NCBI GenBank assembly: GCA_905214675.1
Contig: CAJMMS010000006.1
Coordinates: forward strand, 1 to 55,675
Length of the DNA: 55,675 nt
Source: an uncultured bacterium
GTDB lineage: Bacteria > Bacillota > Clostridia > Lachnospirales > Lachnospiraceae
Reading direction: 5' to 3'
A program made the translations under genes and the position numbers. Each line of letters opens with the position of its first letter. Positions within the stretch are counted from its first letter, which is position 1. The notes beneath the pieces are model-generated. The model was given only the letters and a program-made list of their open reading frames with translations. It was not told the DNA's origin and searched no databases. Positions 8,253 through 16,932 of this stretch are shown here, in pieces.

Positions 8253-8261
8253 GTTGTTATT

Positions 8262-8392
8262 AAGGTTGAAATCTCTACAAAAATGCATTATTATATAAAA
8301 TTAAAGCGGCAAAGTTACGGGAAGACTCCCAGATGAGATTTTGCCAGGATCTGTGCAGGATCATACCGGTACAAAGAGAAAAGAGTATCGGT
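8262..8392 (+). promoter_or_regulatory. Structured leader of the leuB-ilvD-ilvB operon (leader-element repeat, copy 2)
   Basis: Copy 2 of the element at 7049-7132. GGCAAA (8308-8313) pairs with TTTTGCC (8339-8345), enclosing GGGA (8319-8322) paired with TCCC (8327-8330), so the hairpin is better conserved here than in copy 1. A second hairpin, ACCGGTAC (8365-8372) with GTATCGGT (8385-8392), follows. No T-box signature (TGGNACC) and no T-run follow, so the mechanism is not obvious. It ends 30 nt before leuB, whose GGAGG lies at about 8411-8415. Confidence 0.55.
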
Positions 8393-8422
8393 GTTTCTGA
8401 CGAGGAAAACGGAGGATAGATT

Positions 8423-9505
8423 ATGAGCTACAATATCGCAGTCATTTCGGGTGACGGTATCGGACCGGAAATCGTGCGTGAAGCACAGAAAGTGTTGGAC
8501 GCAGCAGGAAAAAAATTTGGATTTGAATTAAAATATACAGAAGTTTTAATGGGCGGAGCATCCATCGATGTACATGGTGTGCCGCTGACGGATGAGGCGA
8601 TCGCAGCCGCAAAAGCAAGCGATGCTGTCCTGATGGGCTCCATCGGTGGAGATGCAAAGACATCACCGTGGTACAAACTGGCACCGAACCTTCGTCCGGA
8701 GGCAGGACTCTTAAAAATCCGCAAAGAACTGAATCTGTTTGCAAATTTAAGACCGGCGTACCTGTATGAAGAATTAAAAGAGGCATGCCCGCTGCGTGAT
8801 GACATCATCGGAGACGGTTTTGACATGATGATCATGCGTGAGCTGACCGGCGGTCTGTATTTCGGTGAGCGTCATACAACCGAGGAGAAGGGAGTTCGCA
8901 AGGCAGTCGATACACTTTCTTATGATGAGAATGAGATCCGCCGCATTGCTGTCCGCGGATTTGATATTGCAAGAAAACGCCGTCATAAAGTGACCAGTGT
9001 GGACAAGGCAAACGTTCTGGATTCTTCCAGGCTGTGGAGATCCGTTGTGGAGGACGTTGCAAAAGATTACCCGGATGTCACACTGGAACATATGCTGGTA
9101 GACAACTGTGCCATGCAGCTTGTGCGTGACCCGAAACAGTTTGATGTCATCCTGACTGAGAACATGTTCGGAGATATTCTTTCTGACGAGGCAAGCATGG
9201 TAACCGGTTCCATCGGAATGCTGTCATCCGCCAGTCTGAATGAGACAAAGTTTGGTCTGTATGAGCCAAGCCACGGTTCTGCACCGGATATCGCAGGCAA
9301 AGATCTGGCAAACCCGATCGCTACGATCCTTTCCGCTGCTATGATGCTGCGTTTCTCACTGGATCTGGATGAAGCGGCAGACGCGATCGAAGCAGCCGTA
9401 AAACAGGTGCTCAAAGACGGATACCGCACAGGCGATATCATGTCAGAAGGATGCACAAAAGTCGGAACGGTTCAGATGGGAGATCTGATCGCAGAACGCG
9501 TATAA
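8423..9505 (+). CDS. leuB: 3-isopropylmalate dehydrogenase
   Basis: A 360-residue enzyme of leucine synthesis, oxidising and decarboxylating 3-isopropylmalate with NAD+. The family marks are all present: SGDGIGPEIV at the N-terminus, the MRELTGGLYFGER substrate loop, VTSVDKANVLDSSRLWR, the metal-site DNCAMQLV, and FGDILSDEASMVTGSIGMLSSASL followed by EPSHGSAPDIAGKDLANP. Length is normal. It is the first gene of leuB-ilvD-ilvB with 39 nt before ilvD; leuA, leuC and leuD are not in the window. A structured leader precedes it, so control by transcript folding is possible. Confidence 0.96.
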   Translation: MSYNIAVISGDGIGPEIVREAQKVLDAAGKKFGFELKYTEVLMGGASIDVHGVPLTDEAIAAAKASDAVLMGSIGGDAKTSPWYKLAPNLRPEAGLLKIRKELNLFANLRPAYLYEELKEACPLRDDIIGDGFDMMIMRELTGGLYFGERHTTEEKGVRKAVDTLSYDENEIRRIAVRGFDIARKRRHKVTSVDKANVLDSSRLWRSVVEDVAKDYPDVTLEHMLVDNCAMQLVRDPKQFDVILTENMFGDILSDEASMVTGSIGMLSSASLNETKFGLYEPSHGSAPDIAGKDLANPIATILSAAMMLRFSLDLDEAADAIEAAVKQVLKDGYRTGDIMSEGCTKVGTVQMGDLIAERV

Positions 9506-9544
9506 AAGCGAACCCCGGCATTATATAAATGGAGGTATGTTACA

Positions 9545-11212
9545 ATGAAAAGTGATAATGTAAAAAAAGGGATCCAGCAGGCACCGCACCGATCCCTGTT
9601 CAATGCGCTTGGCATGACAAAGGAAGAGATGGAGCGTCCGTTAGTTGGTATCGTAAGTTCTTATAATGAAATCGTTCCGGGTCATATGAACCTGGACAAA
9701 ATCGTAAATGCAGTAAAACAGGGTGTCGCCATGGCAGGCGGCACACCGGTGGTATTCCCGGCGATCGCAGTCTGCGACGGTATTGCAATGGGACATATCG
9801 GTATGAAATATTCTCTGGTAACAAGAGATCTGATCGCAGATTCTACCGAGGCAATGGCACTGGCACATCAGTTCGATGCACTGGTTATGGTTCCAAACTG
9901 TGACAAGAACGTACCGGGACTTCTGATGGCGGCTGCACGTATCAACGTGCCGACCGTATTTGTGAGCGGCGGCCCGATGCTGGCAGGTCATGTGAAAGGA
10001 CGCAAACGCAGCCTTTCCAGCATGTTTGAGGCAGTCGGAGAATACTCTGCAGGCAAACTGACCGCAGACGATGTATGTGAATTCGAAGAAAAAGTATGTC
10101 CGACCTGTGGCTCCTGCTCCGGTATGTACACTGCAAACAGCATGAATTGCCTGACAGAAGTACTTGGTATGGGACTTCGCGGAAACGGAACCATTCCGGC
10201 CGTATATTCCGAGCGTATCCGCCTTGCAAAACATGCAGGCATGCAGGTTATGGAAATGTACCGTCAGAATATCCGTCCACGCGACATTATGACAGAGGAT
10301 GCCATTTTAAATGCCCTGACCGTGGATATGGCACTGGGATGCTCTACAAACAGTATGCTGCATTTACCGGCGATCGCACATGAGATCGGCATGGATTTTG
10401 ATATCACCTTTGCAAACGAGATCAGTGCAAAGACACCGAACCTCTGCCATCTGGCACCGGCAGGTCCGACCTACATGGAGGATCTGAACGAAGCCGGCGG
10501 TGTATATGCTGTTATGAACGAATTAAATAAACTTGGCCTGCTGCACACTGACTGCATGACCGTTACCGGAAAGACCGTAGGCGAAAATATCAAAGGCTGC
10601 GTAAATTTAAATCCGGAAGTCATCCGTCCGGTAGAAAATCCGTACAGCAAGACCGGCGGACTGGCTGTCCTGACAGGAAACCTGGCACCGGACGGAAGCG
10701 TTGTAAAACGTTCTGCCGTTGTGCCTGAGATGATGGTACATGAAGGTCCGGCAAGAGTCTTTGAATGTGAAGAAGATGCGTGCGAAGCTATCCTCTCCGG
10801 AAAGATCAAAGAAGGCGATGTTGTCGTGATCCGTTACGAAGGACCAAAAGGCGGCCCTGGTATGCGAGAAATGCTGAACCCGACTTCTGAGATCGCAGGT
10901 ATGGGACTTGGATCTACCGTTGCACTGATCACAGACGGCCGTTTCAGCGGTGCGTCAAGAGGTGCTTCCATCGGTCATGTATCACCGGAAGCAGCAGTCG
11001 GCGGTCCGATCGCCCTGGTAGAAGAAGGCGATATCATCAAGATCAACATTCCGGAAAACAGGCTGGAACTGGCTGTTTCTGATGAAGAGCTGGCAAGAAG
11101 AAAAGCTGGCTGGACACCGAGAGAGCCGAAGGTAAAGACCGGTTATCTGGCTCGTTACGCTTCTATGGTAACCTCCGGCAACCGCGGAGCGATTCTTGTT
11201 TCAGAAAAATAA
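9545..11212 (+). CDS. ilvD: Dihydroxy-acid dehydratase
   Basis: A 555-residue iron-sulphur dehydratase that converts dihydroxy-isovalerate and dihydroxy-methylvalerate to the 2-keto acids of valine and isoleucine. Cluster cysteines are visible in VPNCDKNVPG and CPTCGSCSGMYTANSMNCL, and the C-terminal half has the conserved GPKGGPGMREML and ITDGRFSGASRG segments. A GGAGG lies about 10 nt upstream of the ATG. Its stop codon is in the loop of a long inverted repeat (see 11184-11314). Confidence 0.97.
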   Translation: MKSDNVKKGIQQAPHRSLFNALGMTKEEMERPLVGIVSSYNEIVPGHMNLDKIVNAVKQGVAMAGGTPVVFPAIAVCDGIAMGHIGMKYSLVTRDLIADSTEAMALAHQFDALVMVPNCDKNVPGLLMAAARINVPTVFVSGGPMLAGHVKGRKRSLSSMFEAVGEYSAGKLTADDVCEFEEKVCPTCGSCSGMYTANSMNCLTEVLGMGLRGNGTIPAVYSERIRLAKHAGMQVMEMYRQNIRPRDIMTEDAILNALTVDMALGCSTNSMLHLPAIAHEIGMDFDITFANEISAKTPNLCHLAPAGPTYMEDLNEAGGVYAVMNELNKLGLLHTDCMTVTGKTVGENIKGCVNLNPEVIRPVENPYSKTGGLAVLTGNLAPDGSVVKRSAVVPEMMVHEGPARVFECEEDACEAILSGKIKEGDVVVIRYEGPKGGPGMREMLNPTSEIAGMGLGSTVALITDGRFSGASRGASIGHVSPEAAVGGPIALVEEGDIIKINIPENRLELAVSDEELARRKAGWTPREPKVKTGYLARYASMVTSGNRGAILVSEK

Positions 11213-11314
11213 TTCTGAAACAAGAATTGAAGCTCCGCAGGATCGCACTGCGGTGGTGCAGAATTATGTCGCAAAGGCGACCCACCGCAGGCGGAGAATG
11301 TGCCGGAGCACATT
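11184..11314 (+). repeat. Long inverted repeat over the ilvD stop codon plus nested hairpins in the ilvD-ilvB spacer
   Basis: A perfect 15-nt inverted repeat (11192-11206 with 11213-11227) has the 6-nt loop AAATAA containing the ilvD stop. It is extended by GCGGAGC (11184-11190) pairing with GCTCCGC (11232-11238). Downstream, CTGCGGTGG (11248-11256) pairs with CCACCGCAG (11282-11290) around an inner hairpin GTCGC-AAAG-GCGAC (11268-11281), and a last hairpin AATGTGC-CGGA-GCACATT spans 11297-11314. A second GCGGAG (11291-11296) can compete for CTCCGC (11233-11238), so two alternative folds are possible. There is no T-run, so it is not a simple terminator. Confidence 0.8.
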
Positions 11315-11375
11315 CTATACCTGGGCAAAATAAGAGAAACAAAACAGTAAGAAAAGTAAAGGTGAGGACAGCAGG

Positions 11376-13058
11376 ATGAAGTTAAATGGTTCAGAAATCG
11401 TAATCGAGTGCCTGAAAGAGCAGGGCGTAGACACTGTTTTCGGTTATCCGGGCGGCACGATTTTAAATGTATACGATGCATTATATAAACATGGTTCAGA
11501 GATCAATCATATCTTAACCTCCCATGAGCAGGGGGCTGCCCATGCGGCAGACGGATATGCGAGAGCAACAGGAAAAGTCGGCGTATGTATGGCAACTTCC
11601 GGTCCTGGGGCAACCAACCTGGTAACAGGTATCGCAACGGCATATATGGATTCTATTCCACTGGTTGCCATCACAGCGAACGTAGCCGTTCCGCTGCTTG
11701 GAAGAGACAGTTTCCAGGAGATCGACATCACGGGTGTAACGATGCCGATCACAAAGCATAACTATATTGTAAAAGACATCACAAAACTGGCAGATACCAT
11801 CCGCCAGGCATTCCGCATCGCACAGGAAGGCAGACCAGGTCCTGTTCTGGTCGATATCACAAAAGATGTGACCGCAGCAGAGACCGAGTATGTCAAAGAA
11901 GAGCCGTTCCCGGTAGAACGTAGCACACAGTATATCAAAGAAAAGGATCTGGCACAGGCGATCGAGTTGATCAATGAGAGCGAGAAGCCGTTTGTGTTTG
12001 TCGGCGGCGGTGCGGTGACATCCGGAGCTTCCAAAGAACTGATGGAGTTTGTAAAGAAGATAGAAGCACCGGTTGCAGACAGCCTGATGGGAAAAGGTGC
12101 TTTTGACGGTACCGATGAGCTTTACATGGGCATGCTCGGTATGCACGGAACAAAAGCATCCAACTTGGGTGTAACAAAATGTGATCTGCTGATCACAGTC
12201 GGCGCACGTTTCAGTGACCGTGTGATCGGAAATGCCAGCCGTTTTGCGAAGAATGCAAAGATCATCCAGATCGATGTCGATCCGGCAGAGATCAATAAAA
12301 ATATCAAAGTGGACTGCAGCATTATCGGTGATATCAAAGAAGTACTCGCACGTCTCAATCCGAGAGTAGAGAAACATCAGCATAAAGAGTGGATCGATGA
12401 GATCGAAGCAATCTCCAAGAAACATCCTCTGAAATACAATGAAGAAGGTCTGACCGGCCCGTATGTGATCGAGCAGATCTACAAAGTAACCGAAGGAAAC
12501 GCCATCATCACAACCGACGTCGGACAGCATCAGATGTGGGCAGCCCAGTATTACCGCTACAAAGATCCTCGTACCTTCCTGTCCTCCGGCGGACTTGGCA
12601 CGATGGGTTATGGTGTCGGAGCTGCGATCGGAGCCAAAGTGGGCAGACCGGAAAAAGCAGTGCTAAATATCGCAGGTGACGGATGCTTCCGCATGAATAT
12701 GAACGAGATCGCAACAGCAGCCAGATATAACATCCCGATCATTCAGGTTGTCATCAACAACCATGTACTCGGTATGGTTCGTCAGTGGCAGACACTGTTC
12801 TACGGAAAACGTTATTCTCAGACCATCCTCAATGACGGTGTGGATTTTGTGAAAGTGGCAGAAGCACTTGGTGCAGAAGGCATCCGTGTAACGAAAAAAG
12901 AAGAAGTCGCACCGGCTATTGAAAAAGCGATCGCACTTGGCAGACCGGTTGTGATCGACTGTGTGATCGACTGCGACGACAAAGTATTTCCGATGGTTCC
13001 GGCAGGTGCACCGATTGAGGATGTATTTGACCAGGACGATCTGAATAAAGAAGCATAA
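11376..13058 (+). CDS. ilvB: Acetolactate synthase, catalytic (large) subunit
   Basis: A 560-residue thiamine-diphosphate enzyme making acetolactate and acetohydroxybutyrate. Visible are FGYPGGTILNVYDALY, the catalytic-glutamate segment SHEQGAAHAADGYARATGK, TSGPGATNLVTG, the FAD-domain region, and the TPP/Mg motif IAGDGCFRMNMNEIATAARYN followed by VINNHVLGMVRQWQ. This is the biosynthetic (AHAS) type rather than the catabolic AlsS type, judged by the central FAD-binding region. No ilvN regulatory subunit follows; the operon ends here at a strong terminator. Confidence 0.95.
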   Translation: MKLNGSEIVIECLKEQGVDTVFGYPGGTILNVYDALYKHGSEINHILTSHEQGAAHAADGYARATGKVGVCMATSGPGATNLVTGIATAYMDSIPLVAITANVAVPLLGRDSFQEIDITGVTMPITKHNYIVKDITKLADTIRQAFRIAQEGRPGPVLVDITKDVTAAETEYVKEEPFPVERSTQYIKEKDLAQAIELINESEKPFVFVGGGAVTSGASKELMEFVKKIEAPVADSLMGKGAFDGTDELYMGMLGMHGTKASNLGVTKCDLLITVGARFSDRVIGNASRFAKNAKIIQIDVDPAEINKNIKVDCSIIGDIKEVLARLNPRVEKHQHKEWIDEIEAISKKHPLKYNEEGLTGPYVIEQIYKVTEGNAIITTDVGQHQMWAAQYYRYKDPRTFLSSGGLGTMGYGVGAAIGAKVGRPEKAVLNIAGDGCFRMNMNEIATAARYNIPIIQVVINNHVLGMVRQWQTLFYGKRYSQTILNDGVDFVKVAEALGAEGIRVTKKEEVAPAIEKAIALGRPVVIDCVIDCDDKVFPMVPAGAPIEDVFDQDDLNKEA

Positions 13059-13070
13059 ATTCGGTTCTGT

Positions 13071-13112
13071 AAGCCTTTTTCCAGAACTTGGAAAAAGGCT
13101 TGACTAATTTTT
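13071..13112 (+). terminator. Terminator of the leuB-ilvD-ilvB operon
   Basis: A perfect 13-nt stem, AAGCCTTTTTCCA (13071-13083) with TGGAAAAAGGCTT (13089-13101), loop GAACT, followed shortly by TTTTT. Confidence 0.88.
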
Positions 13113-13128
13113 AACAAAGTACTATAGT
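13100..13128 (+). promoter_or_regulatory. Promoter of serC-serA
   Basis: TTGACT (13100-13105), a 17-nt spacer and TATAGT (13123-13128). The -35 box overlaps the 3' arm of the preceding terminator stem, so the two signals share DNA. Confidence 0.75.
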
Positions 13129-13237
13129 AAAGTGTAGAAAATAAGTGCTGATATCTGGCGGAGTTTTGAAAACAGGCATCAGCACTTGCTATAAAACTCA
13201 TCACACAACAAAGTGAGAAGTCAAGGAGGATATGAAA

Positions 13238-14320
13238 GTGAGCAGAGTGTACAATTTTTCAGCAGGTCCGGCCGTATTACCGGAAGAAGTATTAAAAGAA
13301 GCAGCAGCAGAAATGCTGGATTACAAGGGCTGTGGTATGTCCGTTATGGAAATGAGTCACCGCTCACAGGTCTTTGACGATATTATCAAAGAAGCAGAGC
13401 AGGATCTGCGTGATCTGATGCATATTCCGGATAACTATAAAGTGCTGTTCCTGCAGGGCGGTGCTTCACAGCAGTTTGCTATGATTCCTATGAATCTGAT
13501 GAAAAACAAAGTTGCAGATTATATCGTAACAGGACAGTGGGCAAAAAAAGCATACCAGGAGGCACAGAAGTACGGAAAAGTAAACAAGATCGCAACTTCT
13601 GAGGATAAGACATTTTCCTACATTCCGGATTGCTCCGATCTGCCGGTCAGCCCGGATGCAGACTATGTATATATTTGTGAGAACAACACCATTTATGGTA
13701 CAAAATTCAAAACACTGCCGAATACAAAAGGCAAGACACTGGTAGCAGACGTTTCTTCCTGCTTCCTGTCAGAGCCGGTCGATGTCACAAAATACGGCAT
13801 CATTTACGGCGGCGTTCAGAAAAATATCGGACCGGCAGGTATGGTGATCTCCATCATCCGCGAAGATCTGATCACGGATGATGTACTGGAAGGCACACCG
13901 ACCATGCTGAAATTTAAGACACATGCCGATGCAGCTTCTCTGTACAACACACCGAACTGCTACTGCATTTATATGTGCGGCAAGGTATTCAAATGGCTGA
14001 AAAAAATGGGCGGTCTGGAAGTCATGAAAGAACGCAACGAAAAGAAAGCAAAACTGCTTTATGATTATCTTGACAGCAGCAAACTGTTTAAAGGAACCGT
14101 AGAGAAAGAGTCCCGTTCCCTGATGAACGTTCCGTTTGTCACAGGTGACAAAGATCTGGATGCAAAATTTGTAAAAGAAGCAAAGGCAGCCGGACTTGAG
14201 AACCTGAAAGGACATCGTACCGTTGGCGGTATGCGTGCAAGTATCTACAATGCAATGCCATATGAAGGTGTGGAAGCACTGGTAGCATTTATGAAGAAAT
14301 TTGAAGAGGAGAATCTGTAA
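13238..14320 (+). CDS. serC: Phosphoserine aminotransferase
   Basis: A 360-residue PLP enzyme converting 3-phosphohydroxypyruvate to phosphoserine. The sequence opens SRVYNFSAGPAVLPEEVL and has the GGASQQFAMIPMNL phosphate-binding loop, NNTIYGT, and the lysine region IYGGVQKNIGPAGM. I choose GTG 13238: AAGGAGG (13223-13229) is 8 nt upstream of it, while ATG 13232 is only 2 nt from the same site and would add just two residues. serA follows after one base, so the two are co-translated. Confidence 0.95.
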   Translation: MSRVYNFSAGPAVLPEEVLKEAAAEMLDYKGCGMSVMEMSHRSQVFDDIIKEAEQDLRDLMHIPDNYKVLFLQGGASQQFAMIPMNLMKNKVADYIVTGQWAKKAYQEAQKYGKVNKIATSEDKTFSYIPDCSDLPVSPDADYVYICENNTIYGTKFKTLPNTKGKTLVADVSSCFLSEPVDVTKYGIIYGGVQKNIGPAGMVISIIREDLITDDVLEGTPTMLKFKTHADAASLYNTPNCYCIYMCGKVFKWLKKMGGLEVMKERNEKKAKLLYDYLDSSKLFKGTVEKESRSLMNVPFVTGDKDLDAKFVKEAKAAGLENLKGHRTVGGMRASIYNAMPYEGVEALVAFMKKFEEENL

Positions 14321-14321
14321 A

Positions 14322-15482
14322 ATGAAATATACATGCTTAAACCCGATCGCTTCTGTAGGACTGGATCAGTTCACAGAAGGTTACGAAAAAACAGAGAAAA
14401 TGGAAGAAGCAGATGCAGTGCTGGTAAGAAGTGCTGCCATGCATGATCTGGAGCTGCCGGATGGCCTGTACGCAGTTGCACGTGCCGGTGCCGGTGTCAA
14501 CAACATTCCGCTGGATAAATGTGCAGAAAAAGGTATCGTTGTATTTAACACACCGGGAGCCAATGCAAACGGCGTAAAAGAGCTGGTGATCGCAGGACTG
14601 CTGCTGGCTTCCCGTGATATCATCGGCGGCGTGGAATGGGTAAAATCCGAGGCCGGAAGCGAAGATATCGCAAAAAAGGCAGAAAAAGAAAAGAAGAAAT
14701 TTGCAGGATGCGAGCTGATGGGCAAAAAGCTTGGTATCATCGGACTTGGTGCGATCGGTATCCAGGTGGCAAACGTGGCAGAACGTCTGGGTATGGATGT
14801 ATATGGCTATGACCCGTACATTTCTGTTGATGCGGCATGGAAACTTTCCAAAGGCGTAAAACACATCAAAGATGTGGACGATATTTACCGTACCTGCGAT
14901 TATATCACGATCCATGTACCGCTGCTGGATTCCACCAGAAAGATGATCAATCAGGATGCGATCGATCTGATGAAAGAAAATGTCGTGATCCTGAACTTTG
15001 CCCGTGATATGCTGGTAGATGAAGAGGCTGTTGTAAAAGCCCTCAAAGAAGGCAAAGTAAAGAAATACGTCTGCGATTTCCCGAATACCACAACCGCAGG
15101 TGTGGAAAATGCGATCATTATCCCTCATCTGGGTGCATCCACCGCAGAATCCGAAGACAACTGTGCAAAGATGGCAGTTCAGGAGCTGATGGAATACTTG
15201 GAAAAAGGAAATATCATCAATTCTGTAAACTATCCGAACTGCAATCTGGGCGAGTGCACACATGCAAACCGTATTGCGATCAACCACCGCAATGTAAAGA
15301 ATATGCTGGGACAGTTTACCGACATTTTTGCAACATCGGATATCAACATCGCAAACATGGTAAACAAGAGCAAAGGCGATTATGCATACTCTCTGTTTGA
15401 TCTGGACAGCGTGGCATCCGAAGAAGTACTGGATAAGATCCGTGCAGTCGAAGGTGTGCTGAGAGTCAGAGTGATCAAATAA
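14322..15482 (+). CDS. serA: D-3-phosphoglycerate dehydrogenase (short, ACT-tailed form)
   Basis: A 386-residue D-2-hydroxyacid dehydrogenase, the first step of serine synthesis. Seen in order: ARAGAGVNNIPLD, the NAD-binding GKKLGIIGLGAIGIQVA, the catalytic Arg in NFARDMLVDEEAV, and the catalytic His in PHLGASTAESEDN, then a C-terminal ACT-like region (NIANMVNKSKGDYAYSLFDLD). It is the compact form without the intervening domain of long SerA proteins; the usual hinge glutamate element is replaced by DFPNTTTAG. Start ATG 14322 lies one base after the serC stop with GAGGAG inside the serC end. Confidence 0.93.
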   Translation: MKYTCLNPIASVGLDQFTEGYEKTEKMEEADAVLVRSAAMHDLELPDGLYAVARAGAGVNNIPLDKCAEKGIVVFNTPGANANGVKELVIAGLLLASRDIIGGVEWVKSEAGSEDIAKKAEKEKKKFAGCELMGKKLGIIGLGAIGIQVANVAERLGMDVYGYDPYISVDAAWKLSKGVKHIKDVDDIYRTCDYITIHVPLLDSTRKMINQDAIDLMKENVVILNFARDMLVDEEAVVKALKEGKVKKYVCDFPNTTTAGVENAIIIPHLGASTAESEDNCAKMAVQELMEYLEKGNIINSVNYPNCNLGECTHANRIAINHRNVKNMLGQFTDIFATSDINIANMVNKSKGDYAYSLFDLDSVASEEVLDKIRAVEGVLRVRVIK

Positions 15483-15512
15483 AAAACAAAAGAATAAGAA
15501 AAACAAGAGGAC

Positions 15513-15547
15513 AAAAGGCTGTTGCAGTTTTCTGCTTCAGCCTTTTT
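15513..15547 (+). terminator. Terminator after serC-serA
   Basis: AAAAGGCTG (15513-15521) pairs with CAGCCTTTTT (15538-15547), with an inner GCAG-TTTT-CTGC; T-rich 3' end. Confidence 0.8.
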
Positions 15548-15610
15548 CTGTACGGAAGAGGCGGATCATAAACCAAAACGCCCGGACCGTGCAGAGATGG
15601 AGGAATGATT

Positions 15611-16861
15611 ATGGCAGAAATCAGAACATTTTGTGCCGTACATCCGGCGGAAGGACTGGCATCCAAAATCGCAGCCCTTCCCTATGATGTTTACAGTCGC
15701 GAAGAGGCAAGAGAACAGGTAAAAAAAGCACCGGAAAGCTTTCTGGCAATCGACCGCCCCGAGACTCAGTTTCCGGAAGAGCAGGACATGTATGCACCGG
15801 AAGTCTATCAGAAAGCACATAATATGCTTCAGGACTGGATCAAAAGAGGATCCTTTGTACAGGATCAGCAGAAATGTTACTATCTGTATGAACTGACGAT
15901 GGATGGAAGGTCACAGACCGGACTTGTGGCATGTGCATCGATCGACGATTATTTAAACGGTGTGATCAAAAAGCATGAAAACACAAGGGCAGAAAAAGAG
16001 CAGGACCGTATCCGGCACGTTGATACCTGCAATGCACAGACCGGTCCGATCTTTCTTGCCTATCGCAAAGATCAGACGATCGCAGAGGTGACGGCAAAAG
16101 TGAAACGGCAGGAGCCGATGTTTGCGTTTGTCTCGGAAGATGGCATCGGACATAAAGGCTGGAGCGTGGATGCAGCGGAAGATATTGCGGTAATTGCAGA
16201 TGCATTTGCAAAAATAGATAAAATTTATATCGCAGACGGACATCACAGGGCAGCATCGGCAGTCAAAGTAGGACAGCTTCGCAGAAAACAGCATCCGGAT
16301 TATGACGGCAGCGAAGAATTCAATTATTTTCTGTCGGTGTTATTCCCGGATGAGGAGCTTTACGTCATGGATTACAATCGTGTCGTGCTGGATCTGAACG
16401 GACAGACAAGAGAAGGATTTCTGGAAAGTGCAGCAAAAATTTTTGATGTACAGCCGGTAAATGCGGCATATCATCCGCAGAAAAAGGGTACCTTTGGCAT
16501 GTATCTTAGCGGTCAGTGGTATCAGCTTACGGCAAAGGCAGAGCTTACAAAAGATGATCCGGTGGAAGGTCTGGATGTCGCTTATCTGCAAAGAGAATTT
16601 TTGCAGCCATATCTGGATATCCAGGATCCGAAAACATCAAAACGCATCAAGTATGTGGGCGGAATCCGCGGACTGTCTAAGCTGGAGCGTATGGTCGATC
16701 ATGTAAAAGAGACGCAGCAGAAAGATGCGGTGGCATTTTCCATGTATCCGACTTCCATGGCAGAACTGTTTGCCGTAGCCGATGCCGGCATGCTGATGCC
16801 TCCGAAATCCACCTGGTTTGAGCCAAAATTAAGAAGCGGACTTTTTCTGCATATGTTATAA
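15611..16861 (+). CDS. DUF1015-family protein, ParB-like GHHR motif, next to serC-serA
   Basis: A 416-residue soluble protein of the DUF1015 family, recognised by the N-terminal PYDVYSREEAREQ, the KHENTRAEKEQDRIRHV segment, YIADGHHRAASA (GHHR at residues 210-213), NYFLSVLFPDEEL, and the C-terminal MYPTSMAELFAVADAGMLMPPKSTWFEPKLRSGL. GHHR resembles the catalytic GxxR of the ParB/sulfiredoxin superfamily, which includes free-serine kinases (SerK, SbnI). The gene follows serC-serA, and no phosphoserine phosphatase is nearby, so a role in the last step or in serine/phosphoserine balance is a reasonable inference, not shown. Start ATG 15611 has GGAGGA 7 nt upstream. Confidence 0.85.
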   Translation: MAEIRTFCAVHPAEGLASKIAALPYDVYSREEAREQVKKAPESFLAIDRPETQFPEEQDMYAPEVYQKAHNMLQDWIKRGSFVQDQQKCYYLYELTMDGRSQTGLVACASIDDYLNGVIKKHENTRAEKEQDRIRHVDTCNAQTGPIFLAYRKDQTIAEVTAKVKRQEPMFAFVSEDGIGHKGWSVDAAEDIAVIADAFAKIDKIYIADGHHRAASAVKVGQLRRKQHPDYDGSEEFNYFLSVLFPDEELYVMDYNRVVLDLNGQTREGFLESAAKIFDVQPVNAAYHPQKKGTFGMYLSGQWYQLTAKAELTKDDPVEGLDVAYLQREFLQPYLDIQDPKTSKRIKYVGGIRGLSKLERMVDHVKETQQKDAVAFSMYPTSMAELFAVADAGMLMPPKSTWFEPKLRSGLFLHML

Positions 16862-16932
16862 TTTTTTTGCTTTTTTACTGAAGTTGTTTGTGTTAAAATA
16901 GAATAATAATACCAGGGGTGCGAAGCATGGAA

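Noticed and set aside
8262..8422. T-box riboswitch before leuB
   Set aside because: No TGGNACC-type anti-terminator sequence, no specifier loop and no terminator can be found.
11297..11314. Hairpin AATGTGC-CGGA-GCACATT as terminator of ilvD
   Set aside because: No T-run follows and ilvB lies directly downstream in the same orientation.
11514..12530. 338-codon open frame on the minus strand
   Set aside because: Antisense to ilvB; no start signal and no family pattern.
13232..13234. ATG 13232 as serC start
   Set aside because: Only 2 nt from the AAGGAGG; GTG 13238 has ideal spacing and matches the family N-terminus.
14337..15506. 389-codon open frame on the minus strand
   Set aside because: Antisense to serA, Cys/His/Phe-rich shadow translation without motifs.
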